Positions 35,501 to 47,890 of a stretch of DNA of 64,000 bases are shown piece after piece. How positions within the stretch are numbered: position 1 is the first letter of the stretch; every line of letters begins with the position of its first letter. This DNA is from Pseudoscleropodium purum (Eukaryota > Streptophyta > Bryopsida > Hypnales > Brachytheciaceae). The translations under genes and the position numbers were made by a program. The stretch covers positions 22,673,063-22,737,062 of the forward strand of contig OZ017795.1 in assembly GCA_963969395.1 (NCBI GenBank), read 5' to 3'. The notes beneath the pieces were generated by a model. It did no database searches and was not told the origin of the DNA. It was given only the letters and a program-made list of their open reading frames with translations.

Positions 35501-38500
35501 ATATTGTAAAATTGCTTACAAAATTTTCATCAAAGTAAGGAAATGAGAATATCTGTTGAACTCGATCGAAGTTAAAGAAAGTAAGAGAATACTGACTTGA
35601 AATTGGTAAGCAAGCTCATCTCGCAAACGCTTGATAAAAATATGATGGACCCCCATTTCTTCATAAAACTTTGTAATGCACATACTGTATTCATGAATTT
35701 TGGTATTGATGATTTCTAAAGTGTCATGAATCTGGAATCCCAGATCTAATGCGTCATGCTCGTATTGCTCGTGAGGGAGCTGGAAGTGGTAGCCTCCTTT
35801 TCCTTCATATCTGTAATTCACAAAATCAATCAAATTAGCATGCAAGTCAGAACATCCATGAGTAGCAGTAGCAACACCTTTTGAAAACAGTGGCAATGAA
35901 GAGTAATTTAGAACAAAGTCAAATCAAATCAATGCAAATCAAAGGTCCAAAATACTCTCACATGTGATGACAGCGCCGAGATGGCTTGATAACCTCACTT
36001 GTTCAACATGAGCTCAACTTTAAAACTAAGGTATAAGAGATTCCCTCACATATGTCAAGAATAACTTTCATACCAACTCAGAGGGCGCTCAACAAGAATT
36101 CTCTCAATGTTATCGCTAATAGAAACACTCCACAAACATCTATCTGCGCTAAACGTTGCCAATTGCGACGCCATTTAAGGCAAACTTTGTGATTGTAACA
36201 CAGCTAGACTTTTTAGAACACCTAAGGGAAGTAGGTTCTTTACTAGTGCATGGAATATGGCAACAAGAAGAGATCAAGGAGTAATCGTTTGAATGTCTTT
36301 CAAGATCTAGATTGCTCAGAATTAAACTTTATACTGGAAAAATACTGGTTGCCCTTGACAAGATTTTGAGTGAAAATACGAATTGTTCAACAATTGAGAG
36401 ACCTAACTTGTTGAAGACTCTCACGCCCATCACCACTTCAGCGAGCTCTTGCAACTGCACCATCTTCTCCTCCTTGGCAAGGTCCATCCAATATAAAAAG
36501 CCCTTCCTTGGGAAAACACTCTCCAGCGCAACCTCAAGCTCTGCTTTCATTTCGTCCTCGGCTCCGTCTACCATGGTAGCATGTACGTCTACAAATTTGT
36601 TGTACAGAATGAGGTAGTGGATCACCCTCTCTCGTAGAACCTCAGCGGTCTCATAATACTTTCGAATGTCAATCACCTAATTATAGTGATACACAAGCAA
36701 TGTTAGAGACAGACTGAACTCGCACCGAGTAAAACTAAAAGATTCATAACTTCCATTTCAAAGGCTGATATGAGGTAGATAGCCCATCGCAGAATGACTG
36801 CCTTGCCCCCATCGGATAGTTAAAAAAACTTTGTTTTCACATATAGAAATGTAAGAGAAGGGATAGCCTTTGAAATTATTTACTTCCGATAGAGTATGAA
36901 TTTTTATTATGGATTTTTGAAGTATGCAACCCCAATTAGCCCAAAAGAGTCACTAGATTTTTCCAGAACTTTATAGATTTCTCAGAACTAAACATTATTT
37001 CAGATCTAGATTGTTGTATACTAATCTCCTCCAAATCAAACTCCTACATATGCTAAAATGTTAAAATTGAAAAAAAATAGTATCCTTTGCCTTTGTATGT
37101 CCTTGATTGTTGTTTAATTAGCACTCAATCAATTTGCTATTATTCAACCTAATACAAATCACTAACCCAAAGGCTGATAGGTGATTAAACATACATTCTG
37201 ACCTTGGTGTCAATGATCACTTCCATTATAGAGTCCAACTCTGCTCTCCTTGAACTGTTTTCATCATCCAATTCCTTCATTGCAAAGTGAAAAGCTGCTA
37301 GTGTGGTTATCTGTATGCAAAATAAGGTAAGTTAGTTGTCTTATTTCACTAATGTAGCCTTGTACATGTGGATGTCCCTTTGTAAGATAGAGACATCCAT
37401 AATCGCCACAGACCATGGAAACTCATTGATTAAGAAGACGTAAATTACTTAAACAATGTTCAAGTGACAAACTTGGATCATCTACCAAAACCTGGAAATC
37501 TATTAACTCATGCGAACAATAATCCAAATAACGTTTTCTTTGGCGCGTTAGATTGTTCTTTCATTTGATTGCAAGAGCGGAAAGGTATAAATCTTTGACT
37601 ACAAAAAATTAAGAATTACGCTCGGTGCTGAAAGTGGCCTGGTGATTATGGATGTGCCTACCTTAGATATCTCCTCATCAACAAGTCAGAGAGGTTTGGT
37701 TGTTTGCGAAACATCATGCAACTATGATACTAATTCATATTGTTACTCGTCATGAAACAGATCTATAAAATGTAATTTAAGTTCTGGCACCTGTAGTTGG
37801 ACTGTCTCTTGGGCTGGGCAGTTGACGAGAGTCAAATGCTTAGCAGCAAGCTCCACCATGGTTGCATACTCTAGTTCGCTCATCTTTGAAACATGCCTAG
37901 TAGAACAATGAAGGCAGCAGGATCCAAACTGAGAACCTGAAATAAGAAAACCTTCTTAACTAGGATCATTCTCGATGCCCATTTCTTCATACTGAAGACA
38001 ACAATGGGGCACTTCTAAAAAAATGTTAAAAACAGGGGATGATCATAATGGGAACGTGAGGCTAATGGAAATCAACAGACTTTGAGGAGGTATGCTAAAT
38101 GAGAAGAACCTCATTGTGACATGTACCAAAATACAACAGCCTAAAACTTGCCCAATGAATGCATACTGATTTTGAGAATGTACACCACTATGACATCAAA
38201 GTTGTTGGCTATGGATAACATACCAAGAAAACTTAGAAATCATACAACTATTGCATTTGATATCCAAATTACCATAACTCATAATCCTCCAAAATTCTCT
38301 CCTTCAATTGTCAGTGGAGGATGCTTGAAAAACTCACTTGTCAGGCCATTGAACAACTGCACAACGCAACTGAAAACAAGCCAGGGCTTCTTGGTACACG
38401 CGAACATGACCCATTTTCATATATTGAGGGTGATCACGAAAACTCCGAAGCACATCCCGCACCATAGTCTTGATCGGCCTGGGGTCACTGTACGGCAATG

Positions 38501-39246
38501 CCTTAACCACCTGATCACCACCAAGTTATTGCAAAGGCTTTAGAACTAATGACTCTCCTAATGGTCACAATGATCGTACAGAGACCTCCCTTCCTTCCAT
38601 TGGCTGTGGGAAAAAAGATGGTTGACGTAATGTTGAAGATTGATAATCGTTACCAAAATAGAGGGTTTCAACAGTATCCTTACGATTACCAAACGAAATT
38701 ATCGCAAAGATTATCTTCTCCATGAATCTCCCTATGATATACACAGGCCTGCCTAACGTTACTTTCTTCAATTTTCTCATAGCTGGGGTGGTTCCAAGGC
38801 TTGTTTAACGCTCTAAATTTTGGGTAATATTGCATAATTTTCTAGTTATTTTGGTAGCAATGCTGCAATATCTGACGATTTGTAACAAAGTTTCGTTTTA
38901 ATTTTGTGTAAGTACTCGCATTATCTTTCCTGAAGGCTTATATCAAGACCAAAAATACAAGTGACTGGTCCTGCCGAAGTACAAGGGAATAAGGATGGCT
39001 GACCTGATGTTGAAGCTTGATAATGGTGGGAGAAAGGGGCGGCCCGAGCGGCACTTTGCGATACAGAGGATACGGATCATCGTAGGGATCCACCCATGGC
39101 GGCTTCTCCTCCTCGGGGGGCGCCGCATCCGTGGCTCTCGTCAAGTTCAGATACAAATTCAGGTCCGGGTCTCGCCAATCTGCCACATCGAAGGTACGGA
39201 CGAATCCTTCCACTCGATCCTCGGGTTTCACTTCTTTGATCTGCAT
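32577..39246 (-). CDS. CFAP206: Cilia- and flagella-associated protein 206 homologue
   Basis: CFAP206 (FAP206) anchors radial spoke 2 and dynein arms in the axoneme. Minus-strand exons with good splice signals and matching phase: 39004-39246, 38338-38510, 37791-37896, 37203-37310, 36408-36676, 35597-35810, 35131-35271, 34376-34638. Then less certain: about 34158-34267, a 31-nt exon 33964-33994, 33323-33541 and 32577-32763. This model closes with a stop at about 687 residues (human about 622). Family features recalled from animal CFAP206: ALESVFP near residue 250, the QLQELAEVVMGVRVFN block, a QVFPELRAL block in the middle, and near the C-terminus NGFCPVYFV, then ILWKGDPNIGIVQ and a QYIQLLNLQ stretch. 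The first ~80 residues (MQIKEVKPEDRVEG..., rich in Asp-Pro and Pro) seem additional to the animal protein. The C-terminal region with YEWNEW-type motifs of other species was not found; the end may be wrong or shortened. Confidence 0.85.
33640..33960. repeat. Intronic repeat shared with the APC2 gene
   Basis: Contains 'caaggtgctctttgaagacctttataaat...caaac', 'tctaaagagtg', 'gggtctaatNaaaaa' and 'actaggatcct', in the same order as in 53820-54180 of the APC2 intron. It lies between CFAP206 exons. No coding frame spans it. Confidence 0.6.
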
Positions 39247-42200
39247 GGTTACGACCGCTAATCTTCTCTTCTAGTGTTAAATAGCGAAATTCAAAACCCT
39301 AGGGATTGAAGCTTCTCCCAGCAACTACTGCGACCACTGCTTCTTGCGAACCAGAAACAACCCTGACATCTCCAGATTTTCAAAATTGTGCATCGCGTAG
39401 TCCCACGTATTGGTTTCAATATTGGATCAATACATTCGATGGATTCCAATCAAAATCCGTTACTGAACTTCATCACTACTCAATATAGATTCAAATATGA
39501 TGCTTACATTGCTTGATTCATTGTTGAATTTGCTTGCATTCCTGATGTACATTGCTAGCAGATTCTCATGTTGCAATCGCTGTATTTGAACAGTGAATCT
39601 CTCTTACAGAGAAACGCATTTCAATCGCACTAAACACTAAAAAACGAATCGAAAGCAACAACAAAAGAATGTCGGATTAAACAGTGACAAACATTAAGAA
39701 ATGTATAAACAGTGTCAAAAATTAAGAATTGAGAAACAAACATAATCGCAGGAATTTCCACAGAACACACTTCCTCCGAGAAACCCTAACTCTTTCAGAA
39801 ACGCACAAATCGACGGAAAACAAATTTTGATTAGAAGAATTTGTACCCGCTGCGGTCTACAATCTCAGAAGAATCGATTGAAAAGTATTCTTAATAGGAT
39901 GCAAGTCAAGAAATGCAATGCACCACTGGAGCAAAACATGGATTGCAAAATGGCATTACCAAATAGTGAATTTCAAAACACAAATTCTCCCAAAATGCAC
40001 AAATAGACAGGAACAAGTGCGATCACCAAAAGAATTGACAATTTAGAGCAGTATCCGCCATAGATTACAATCTCAAAACAAATGATCATGAAGCATTTGG
40101 AATTGGATTTTCACAAGGTGGATCGGGGTCAGGAAATGTAATCTAACAATACTACATGGATCCCAAATAGAATATTGTCATCAACCAAACTGGAGAATCC
40201 ACAAACCCTAACAACCTCCTGAATTTTTTAGAATGCAAATATCGGTTGCTTACCAAGCAAAATCTTTCCCATTGCATTCTCTCGACGTTGAATTACACGA
40301 GGAAATGGAAAAATTCAGGAAGCTCATGTTGGCATGTAGTACTGTGGAATGATTCTTGTTGAAAAGAGTTGAAGGATTTGCGAGCACCAAGTAACCCTAC
40401 GTTGAAGGTCAGATTCAGACACAAATTAAGTATTTTTTAGAATGTGTGAATGTTTGGAATATTACAAGTGAAATGTTCAAAATGTTGCAGAAATTTTTCA
40501 TCCATATGACCTAATTTTGAAATTTTTCTAAAAACCTACATCATGCCTTGAGCCTTGCATGATAGGTTTCCTATAACAAGAAAACTTAGAAGTAGCCAAA
40601 TACAAAAAAATTGGGACACCCAAATGTCAAAACTGTAGTACCAATAATTCTAGTTGTTGAAATCCTTTGTTTGGGAATCAGAAAGTATTTCTGCACTTAG
40701 GTTCTCAATCAAACCTTTACATATGTACATACAGACTCCTATAAGTAAATCATCACTAAGTACAGAGTGCAACAAAGCGAAGTTACTACTAGTGTGCCTT
40801 GTCATTATTACAATCAAGATAAAGTAAAAGTAATTTTCTAATTTTTAATTCTTTAAAAAAATTCAAAATTGAATAACTTTCACATTGTGCCAAAAACATA
40901 ACTACGGGACGCATGGATCTAGAGATCTTACTATAACAAACAATCAAAATAAAGAAGCAAACTCATTTGAGGTATAGATTGTGAAATATAAATTAATATT
41001 TTTGAATCTTATTAATAACTAGAAAAAAAAAACTACAACCACAACTAGGTCTTAAAAATGCAAATAATCCTCTATGACAATCCTAGCGAAGAAAAACTCC
41101 TAACCACATTCTAAAACATATCCTAACATCTAAATTCTTGAAAATGACCTTCCAAAATTCCTTCATCAACCACAACCATCTTTTTCTATAGTCAATACAA
41201 CCAATTCCATTCAACTAGATACAAATGTACAATCTTTATCTAACGATCACGAGTCACCACTATGAAGTACCCAACAATCACCAAATTCCAAATTTCTTGA
41301 TTTAGGTCCTAATGGTGTCTTCCGTAAAGAGTTTTGGTGGCGAATTGCCTCTCTTTTGTAGCTTTCATTTTATTTATTTAATATTTGGTGTATTTGTGTA
41401 TTTGCAATGTCTCTTCCTTTGTCAAAATTGACAAATTTAAAAAAAAGATAAATAAATCAAAATGTTCATATCTCTTCCTTGTAACACAATCATCAATGAT
41501 TGTGTGCAACAATGCAAATCCCTAGTGTAATTAATCTCTCAAATTCCAAGTCCCTTCAAAATTGATCATCTATGGTATATAATGAGTTTCTATGCCGTCT
41601 CCAAGGTAAAATAATTTAAAAAAGGCAAGTGAAAAAATAATGATTGGAATCCAAGGAGGCAGTGATATGCCCTTCTTGGATGGGATAGTCCCTTGATGGG
41701 ATCAAGGTGAATTGACCCCGTCGTTTCTTACAATTTATCCTTGAAGAAAATATGAAAACTTTTTTTTTTCACCCATGATAAAATTTGGAAATTTTGAATT
41801 CATATTTGTAATTAAAGGCTCAAAACTCATGAGAATAGATGGAAAAAAATACAAAATTAATCAAGCACAAATTTAAATAGGAGGGATTTTTTTACATTTA
41901 CCTTTAGTTGGGGGAATCAATTCACCCTGGCCCTAGTTGGGTCGGGCCGGGCCGGTTGGGATCAGAACGAGGGGGGCCCGGCCTGACCTGCAGGAAGTGC
42001 ATTTCGTTGTCTCCGTTTGTATTGTTTGCCGACCCGTGCTTCCTTCTTGCTGTTGTCTTCCGCAATTTCATCACTCGGGTAACTTGGATCCCCTTCTCGC
42101 TTTATCACGTTCTTTTTCGTGGATGTTCTGCTCTGACCAATTCAAACTGCAGATGGGTTTCTCTTTCTTGGATTGCTGTCAATAGTGGCAATGTTTTCGT

Positions 42201-42551
42201 CTTTGTATTGTCGGTTCCTTTTGTAGAGAATTCGAGTTTGTGATTAGGGTTTTGGAATGGCAATGTGTTGTTGATGTACACCCAACTTTGCACTTGGCTG
42301 CAGTTTCACATGTTTTGTTCTAATTGATGTTTAGGTTAATTCTTATTCGTCAAACCCTATTTTCGCCTCTGTTCATCTGTCCTCAACGCATAGTATTTTG
42401 TGGTCTGAGATTGAAATACAGCTGTGTATGCGTCGTTCCGAATACTGGTTGCCATTGGAACTCTAGTTCGTGATGTTTGTCTAACGATTTCTCCGTGTCT
42501 TATGTGTACTGCGCGTGTCTGCAAATTCACAGGTGTGTTGGGACTGCCGAG
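39247..42551. other. Region between divergent CFAP206 and UEV copy 2
   Basis: Between the ATG of CFAP206 (minus, 39246) and that of UEV copy 2 (plus, 42552). The first few hundred bases are presumably the CFAP206 leader and promoter. 39.6-41.9 kb is AT-rich with no recognised gene. 41925-42551 is the GC-rich promoter and leader of UEV copy 2, including GGGCC-rich sequence near 41938-41990. An acceptor-like TTCACAG about 20 nt before the ATG suggests a leader intron. Confidence 0.6.
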
Positions 42552-44858
42552 ATGAATTCGGGAGGGTCTGTAGTTGGTACGTCTTCATTCCCTTGGCTTG
42601 ATACTCTTGTTTCCATCGCTCTGTTTCGTGGCCAGTGTTAAAAGATTGGATCCCTCAAGAGGCTAAGCTGGTCAGGACTGTTGCATTGCTTGTTGGTCGA
42701 TTCTTTTTTCGCATTTCCAATTGCAGGTCCATTTCTTGTGTGTGCAGTTCCAAGGAACTTTCGTCTCCTTGAGGAGCTTGAGAGGGGGGAGAAAGGCATT
42801 GGGGATGGAACTGTCAGTTACGGCATGGACGACGGAGACGATGTGTTTATGCGCTCTTGGACAGGCACCATCATTGGACCGAATCACGTGAGTTGCAATG
42901 TTAAACAGACATGATGTGGAGATTTTTTTGGTGGAAACCTTCATTGATTGTTTGAAATTAGTCTTGTGAGCGACTTTGGAACTCAAATCGGGAGTCTGCT
43001 TGTGGATGCCAGCTGCGCAAGTGGTAGTTGTCCACAACCGGGCTTTAGATTTACGGTTCCTATTAGGATTTGAATGAGGATGCTACGATCTTGGTTGATA
43101 AAACCAGATCGATTGGAACCGGGTGTGAGAGTTGAAACTGGAAAGAAGAGAGTGGGCATGACTTATAATCCAGCTCCTCTTCTCTTTGAATGGCAGCCTG
43201 TTACTTGTCGATTGTATGGCCTTCTTGAGATTGTTGATTCGTGAATTGTTTTACTACCTAGTACTACAGCATTGTAGCTGCTAGCTCTTTGTTGAGTTCG
43301 TGTCGAGGCATATCACTGGATTGATTCTAACTCATGGACGACTGGTGCAGTCTGTGCATGAAGGTCGCATCTATACATTGAAATTGTTCTGTGATAAGGA
43401 TTACCCTGAAAAACCTCCGTCAGTGAGATTCCACTCTCGAATCAACATGACTCATGTCAACGCGGATACAGGATTGGTAAGTCGTGACTTGGTTTTCAGC
43501 TATTTTGCGATTCTCGATTCGGTGTTTTATTAACTCCGGGGGAGGAGTCCACTGTCATCGACACCAATTTCATCTACAGTGAAGTAGGACAGTTTGAGTA
43601 GGATGTTATGTTCTTGAGAAATAAGCCGTAGTTCTGAACATGAAGTAAGTTACATCTGTAGTGCAGCTAGACCATGAATTAATCTATTTCGTCTCTAGAG
43701 CCTACTAGCTTTCTAGCGCCTCTATTAGAAGGGAGAAGGCCTCTCATAGCATAGCAACTTGTTTATTGTATGAGGCAGAGGATTCTACGTACATCGCTGT
43801 AAGCATTTTAACATTTGTAGGATTGACTTTTGCGAGATGTAGAGCTGTGGAGAGATTGTTGGGTATGGTAAGAGTCGAATCTATTGGGATCGAATTTTTG
43901 ATGCAAGTCATCGTGGTAGGTTGTGGACCACAAATGAAGGACAGTAGGCAGTTCCATTTCTATTCAAAGATGAGTGGGCCTAGCCATTTAGCCATGTCAT
44001 GCTTACTCCAGTTGCTAATAGGTTCAACTAAGTATGTTTGCGTGAGTTGCAATTGGTTCGGAATTGGTACCTGGGGTTAATTTACGAGACAGAATCAGGT
44101 TTTGTGATGGTTTTAGTGTCCTACTTTGGGATATTTATAATTCTGGCTTGAATCGAATGCCTTTTGCAACAGGATGTCTTGTTCTTCCAATTGAAACTGA
44201 TTCGTTCAGCCTTTCATGACGCAGGTTGATCCAAGATATTTCCCAATGCTTGCGAATTGGCGCCGCCAGTACACGATGGAGGGCATTTTGGTGGAGCTCA
44301 AGAAAGAGATGGCCAGCCCAGCCAACCGGAAGTTACAACAACCCCCAGAAGGAAGCACGTATTGAAAATCATGACTTTGTTGAAACAAGACAATGTTTCA
44401 ACATACGTCACACTTTCCGACCCTCTATGTTCGATATCAGATTTTTACTGTGGAGTAGTCTTCTTTTTCTTCGATTTTTAGGATTACTTGTAAGACATGC
44501 ATCATGCTGGAATAGTGTGAGTGTCATTGGGGCACTGCATAGACTATAACCTAGAGATTTCCCTTCCTTAGGTCTACTGTGCCACCTCATTGGAGGATGG
44601 GATATCCCTCCCTGGTATCCTTCGAGAGTTATTTTAATTGAAATGGTTACTGACATCTGATTAGTAAGGTCCCAATTATTCTCATGGAAGGGTAAGGAAC
44701 CCTGCTAAATATGGGTAACAGTGTTATGCCAGTTGAAGTCTAAGATGTTTCGAGGATTTTCTTTTATGTTGGGTGATCTGGTTTTTATTGTAAGGTTGTC
44801 AAAATGCTGAGAATGAACATCATCATTCGCCTGCAATTGAGTGCGTTTCCCTACAACA
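41925..44858 (+). repeat. Inverted duplication block, copy 2 (carries a UEV gene)
   Basis: Reverse-complement partner of 24622-27555, also about 2.93 kb. The copies are separated by about 14.4 kb that contains CFAP206, and their genes point away from each other. Both ends can be followed: at one end 'ggatc(a/g)gaacga' plus GGGCC-rich DNA, at the other 'cgcactcaattgcagg' on the minus strand. Confidence 0.85.
42552..44365 (+). CDS. UEV1: Ubiquitin-conjugating enzyme E2 variant (UEV1/MMS2 type), copy 2
   Basis: Same function as the minus-strand copy: non-catalytic partner of UBC13 in Lys63 ubiquitin chain formation. Exons 42552-42576, 42748-42887, 43351-43476 and 44225-44365; lengths of all four coding exons equal those of copy 1 (25, 140, 126, 141), giving 143 residues. 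Same landmarks: [47 protein letters not shown], then [19 protein letters not shown] and QPPEGSTY. Carries Ala93, Asp94 and Ala130 where copy 1 has Ser, Glu and Ser; Ala/Asp resembles the angiosperm sequence slightly less than it resembles copy 1, so ancestry cannot be decided. All splice sites are GT-AG. Both copies look functional. Confidence 0.95.
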
Positions 44859-46766
44859 GTGAGTTACTATACTTATGGAACCCAGCCCTCGTTGTTTCAG
44901 TGCGAATTCTTACACTCTTCGTTCTGGTCAAGTGTCGAATGAATTATTTTTAGGGACAACCAGTATTCACTGCTTGAATTCTAGTATTTCGTGGTTTGGA
45001 CAGAGCTGTTCTATGCTTTTTATGCTCCTCTTCGCAGGCTCCAATGTTTGACAATCTTCTTCATAGACTATACAGCTTGTCTTATCTCTGCATATTATTT
45101 TGTCCTTTAAAGCTTTTGTGTGCAATACTCTGACTTCATCTATGGCATCGCTACTCACTGACATAATTTCTGCAACTTCCTTCACTCTTCAACTGCTTCA
45201 GGGTTTGTTGCCAATGTAGTTAGCTAAACATTATCAAATTTCTAGATGAATAGGTGTTCTTTATTTCTATAGTTTCTTTGAAAGTCATTCATTGGACATA
45301 TTTAGTCCTTGTAATGTGGTTATTACATGCACCTTCCATGATTATAGTATAACTATGTTATAGATACCTATATTATAGGTGTTTATGTTACAAGTATATT
45401 GTGAATAGTTGTAGGGTATCTATTTACACCTAGGCTCAAGGTTCATATGTGCATTTCTATGCTCACATACTAACATCATTGAAACTACAATTTTAGCCAA
45501 TCATAAAAAATTCAAATATTAAATATGGAAAAAAAATTTACAAATTTTTAAAGTTAAATCTTTTGAAGTTAAATCCTCTAAAATCATTTGAAATAAATTT
45601 TAAAATAGTTTTTTTAATTTGAATTATTATGATACTTCCTATTCTTGATGTTTATTATTATCCCTTTTGATGCCAATTGGATTCAAAATAGTTATGGAGC
45701 TTATATTTTAGAACACATTTGCATTCAATCCTAAACTCTTCAATTTTTAGGGGTTCAAGTTGAATTTTGTAACTTTTTAATCAAATGGAATCTTGATGTT
45801 GTTTTTTCTTGAAAGATCTTTAGATTCTTCATTGTCATAGAGAATTATGAATATAAAATTGAACTTTAAAATTATTCAATCTATAATTTCTTCTATAATC
45901 TATTTTGACTTTTTTTGAATGAGGTTTCTTGTATTTAATATTTAGAGATGAAGCCATATGCCTTGTATACTACAAAAATAAAAAAATTTATGAGAAAATT
46001 TTAAATTCTTGGAATTTTTTGAAGAAAAAATAATTTGAAAATAAAAAAATATTAAATTAGATTTGAAAATCCCTATTTAGTTTTTTTATGTAGATTTTAG
46101 TGTAGAATATTATGTTGTAAACCAAATTTCTGTAAATTTATATAATTTGAATACCAATGGTTTGTGGTTATATATCCAAGGTACAAATTGCAAAAATAAC
46201 AAATATAAATTTTCTAATTTTTAAACCATTCCTATGCATTGCCTTATGTATATGATGCATCATTCTATACCAAGTTTTATAGAGTTTTTAAGAACTTTTT
46301 GTACTAGTTTTGCTTCAAAGTATAGGATATAGGAATTTCATAAAAAGAATTTTTAAAAACCAAGTTTATTGCTTGAAAAAATATAATAAATATTAATAAA
46401 AATCATTGTTTATATTCATGTTTAATTTACAAAAGTTGCAAATAACTTTTTGAGTCTTAATACAAATGCAAGTATATATAATTGGCCAAAAAAATCATTC
46501 AGAATCCAATGTTAAATTAGAAGATATCAAATTTCAATTGTCATGTAATGAAAACAATTCTACATAATGAAATGAAATTCTAATTTAAAGTGATAAATAA
46601 GTAATTTAAAAAAAATTATGAATACTACAATTTTCAAGTGAAACTTTACTAGTGTAATGTACCTAAAATATACATTCAATTGAAAGGCTTGAAACAATAC
46701 AAGTACCACTTGATAAAATACCAAGGACATATTGTAAAATATTAGTGAAATTGTACTATTAATGTA

Positions 46767-46936
46767 ATTATATTATAAATATTAAAAAATACCATCTTGG
46801 GTTTACATCACATATAGTTCTGTAGAGGATATAATGAGAAATATACAAGAAATTATATTATAAATATTAAAAAATACCATCTTGAGTTTACATCACATAT
46901 AGTTCTATAGAGGATATAGTAAGAAATATACAAGAA
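46767..46936 (+). repeat. 85-bp tandem duplication
   Basis: Two adjacent copies (46767-46851, 46852-46936) starting ATTATATTATAAATATTAAA and including TTTACATCACATATAGTTCT. They differ at only a few positions. Non-coding. Confidence 0.9.
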
Positions 46937-47174
46937 ATTATCTTATAAAGATACATTATGAAAGCAAGGAATTGATGAAATGAATGCATGGATGTGAATA
47001 GATATCTTTCATTCGTGTATAGGGAAGATAATGACAGTTGGATCAGTTCAGCCGACTTTACTAATGAGTTGTCTATAGAGTCCGACTGACATTGTGTTAT
47101 CCTCTTCTTCCCAAACTTCATGCCAAAGTTGTCTCTTGGTTTATTTTAACATTCATTGTAGCTTCTTTGTAGTG

Positions 47175-47212
47175 GCAAGTAGTCACTCTCACCTATGAGT
47201 GTGATCACTTGC
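47175..47212. repeat. Short imperfect hairpin
   Basis: GCAAGT..TCAC.CTCA pairs with TGAG.GTGA..ACTTGC around a 4-nt loop. Too short to classify; possibly a remnant of a foldback element or an RNA hairpin in the upstream region of the ZF-HD gene. Confidence 0.4.
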
Positions 47213-47890
47213 AACAACAATCATATAAATTTCTATTTTTATATATACAATTAATCAAACCTTGAAAATTTGCAATCTATTCAATCTTTGTAGTACATTT
47301 TAGTTTTGAATTTGACAAAGAATAATGAAAAATACGTGAATTCAGACTTCGTAAATGATCCTATTGTAATGTATAATTTTCACTTAGTGAAACTTGCCAC
47401 AATTCTTTTCATAACAAATGAGTAACAACTCATTGAAAAACATCACAAGAGCTTAACTTCCTATCAAACTCAATCAATTCATTCTTCATTCATAGTAATT
47501 AACAAACATGAATACAGAACCAGAAATATGGCTTTAATTTTAAACAAGACATTATCCAAAAAAATCTTTTGAATTTCAAATACAATTAATGACACTAATG
47601 GATAATTTCCCCTCACTTATTTGATTTCAAAGATCTCACAACTCTTTCAATATTAATTCTCAACACATTCAAAACATTCATAAGCATTGTAGACTCTAAC
47701 CTTCCTTCTACATTCAAATTCATCATCTTTGATTTGGTTGATTATTTTACAAAGCCTTGATAACAATTGAATAAAAATTCACAAGGTCATGCCCTCCTTC
47801 CAAACTCAATACAAGCATCCACTAAACTTTCCCGCCAGGATCAGCGATTTGAATTTTACACGTTTTTAGGCACTTGCTTGCTTCCGGACG

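Larger units (their letters stand above)
44859..47890. other. AT-rich intergenic region
   Basis: No recognisable gene. Contains an 85-bp tandem duplication (46767-46936) and a short hairpin (47175-47212). The last few hundred bases are presumably promoter and leader of the ZF-HD gene; GC content rises only from about 47.82 kb. Confidence 0.6.

Noticed and set aside
39306..39488. Plus-strand frame between CFAP206 and UEV copy 2
   Set aside because: Short, no family resemblance, and located in the probable CFAP206 leader and promoter.
43906..43935. GTGGTAGGTTGTGGACC in UEV copy 2 intron 3, identical to part of the LCYE FAD-binding exon
   Set aside because: The match is only about 17 nt, flanks differ, and no further LCYE sequence follows; treated as chance.
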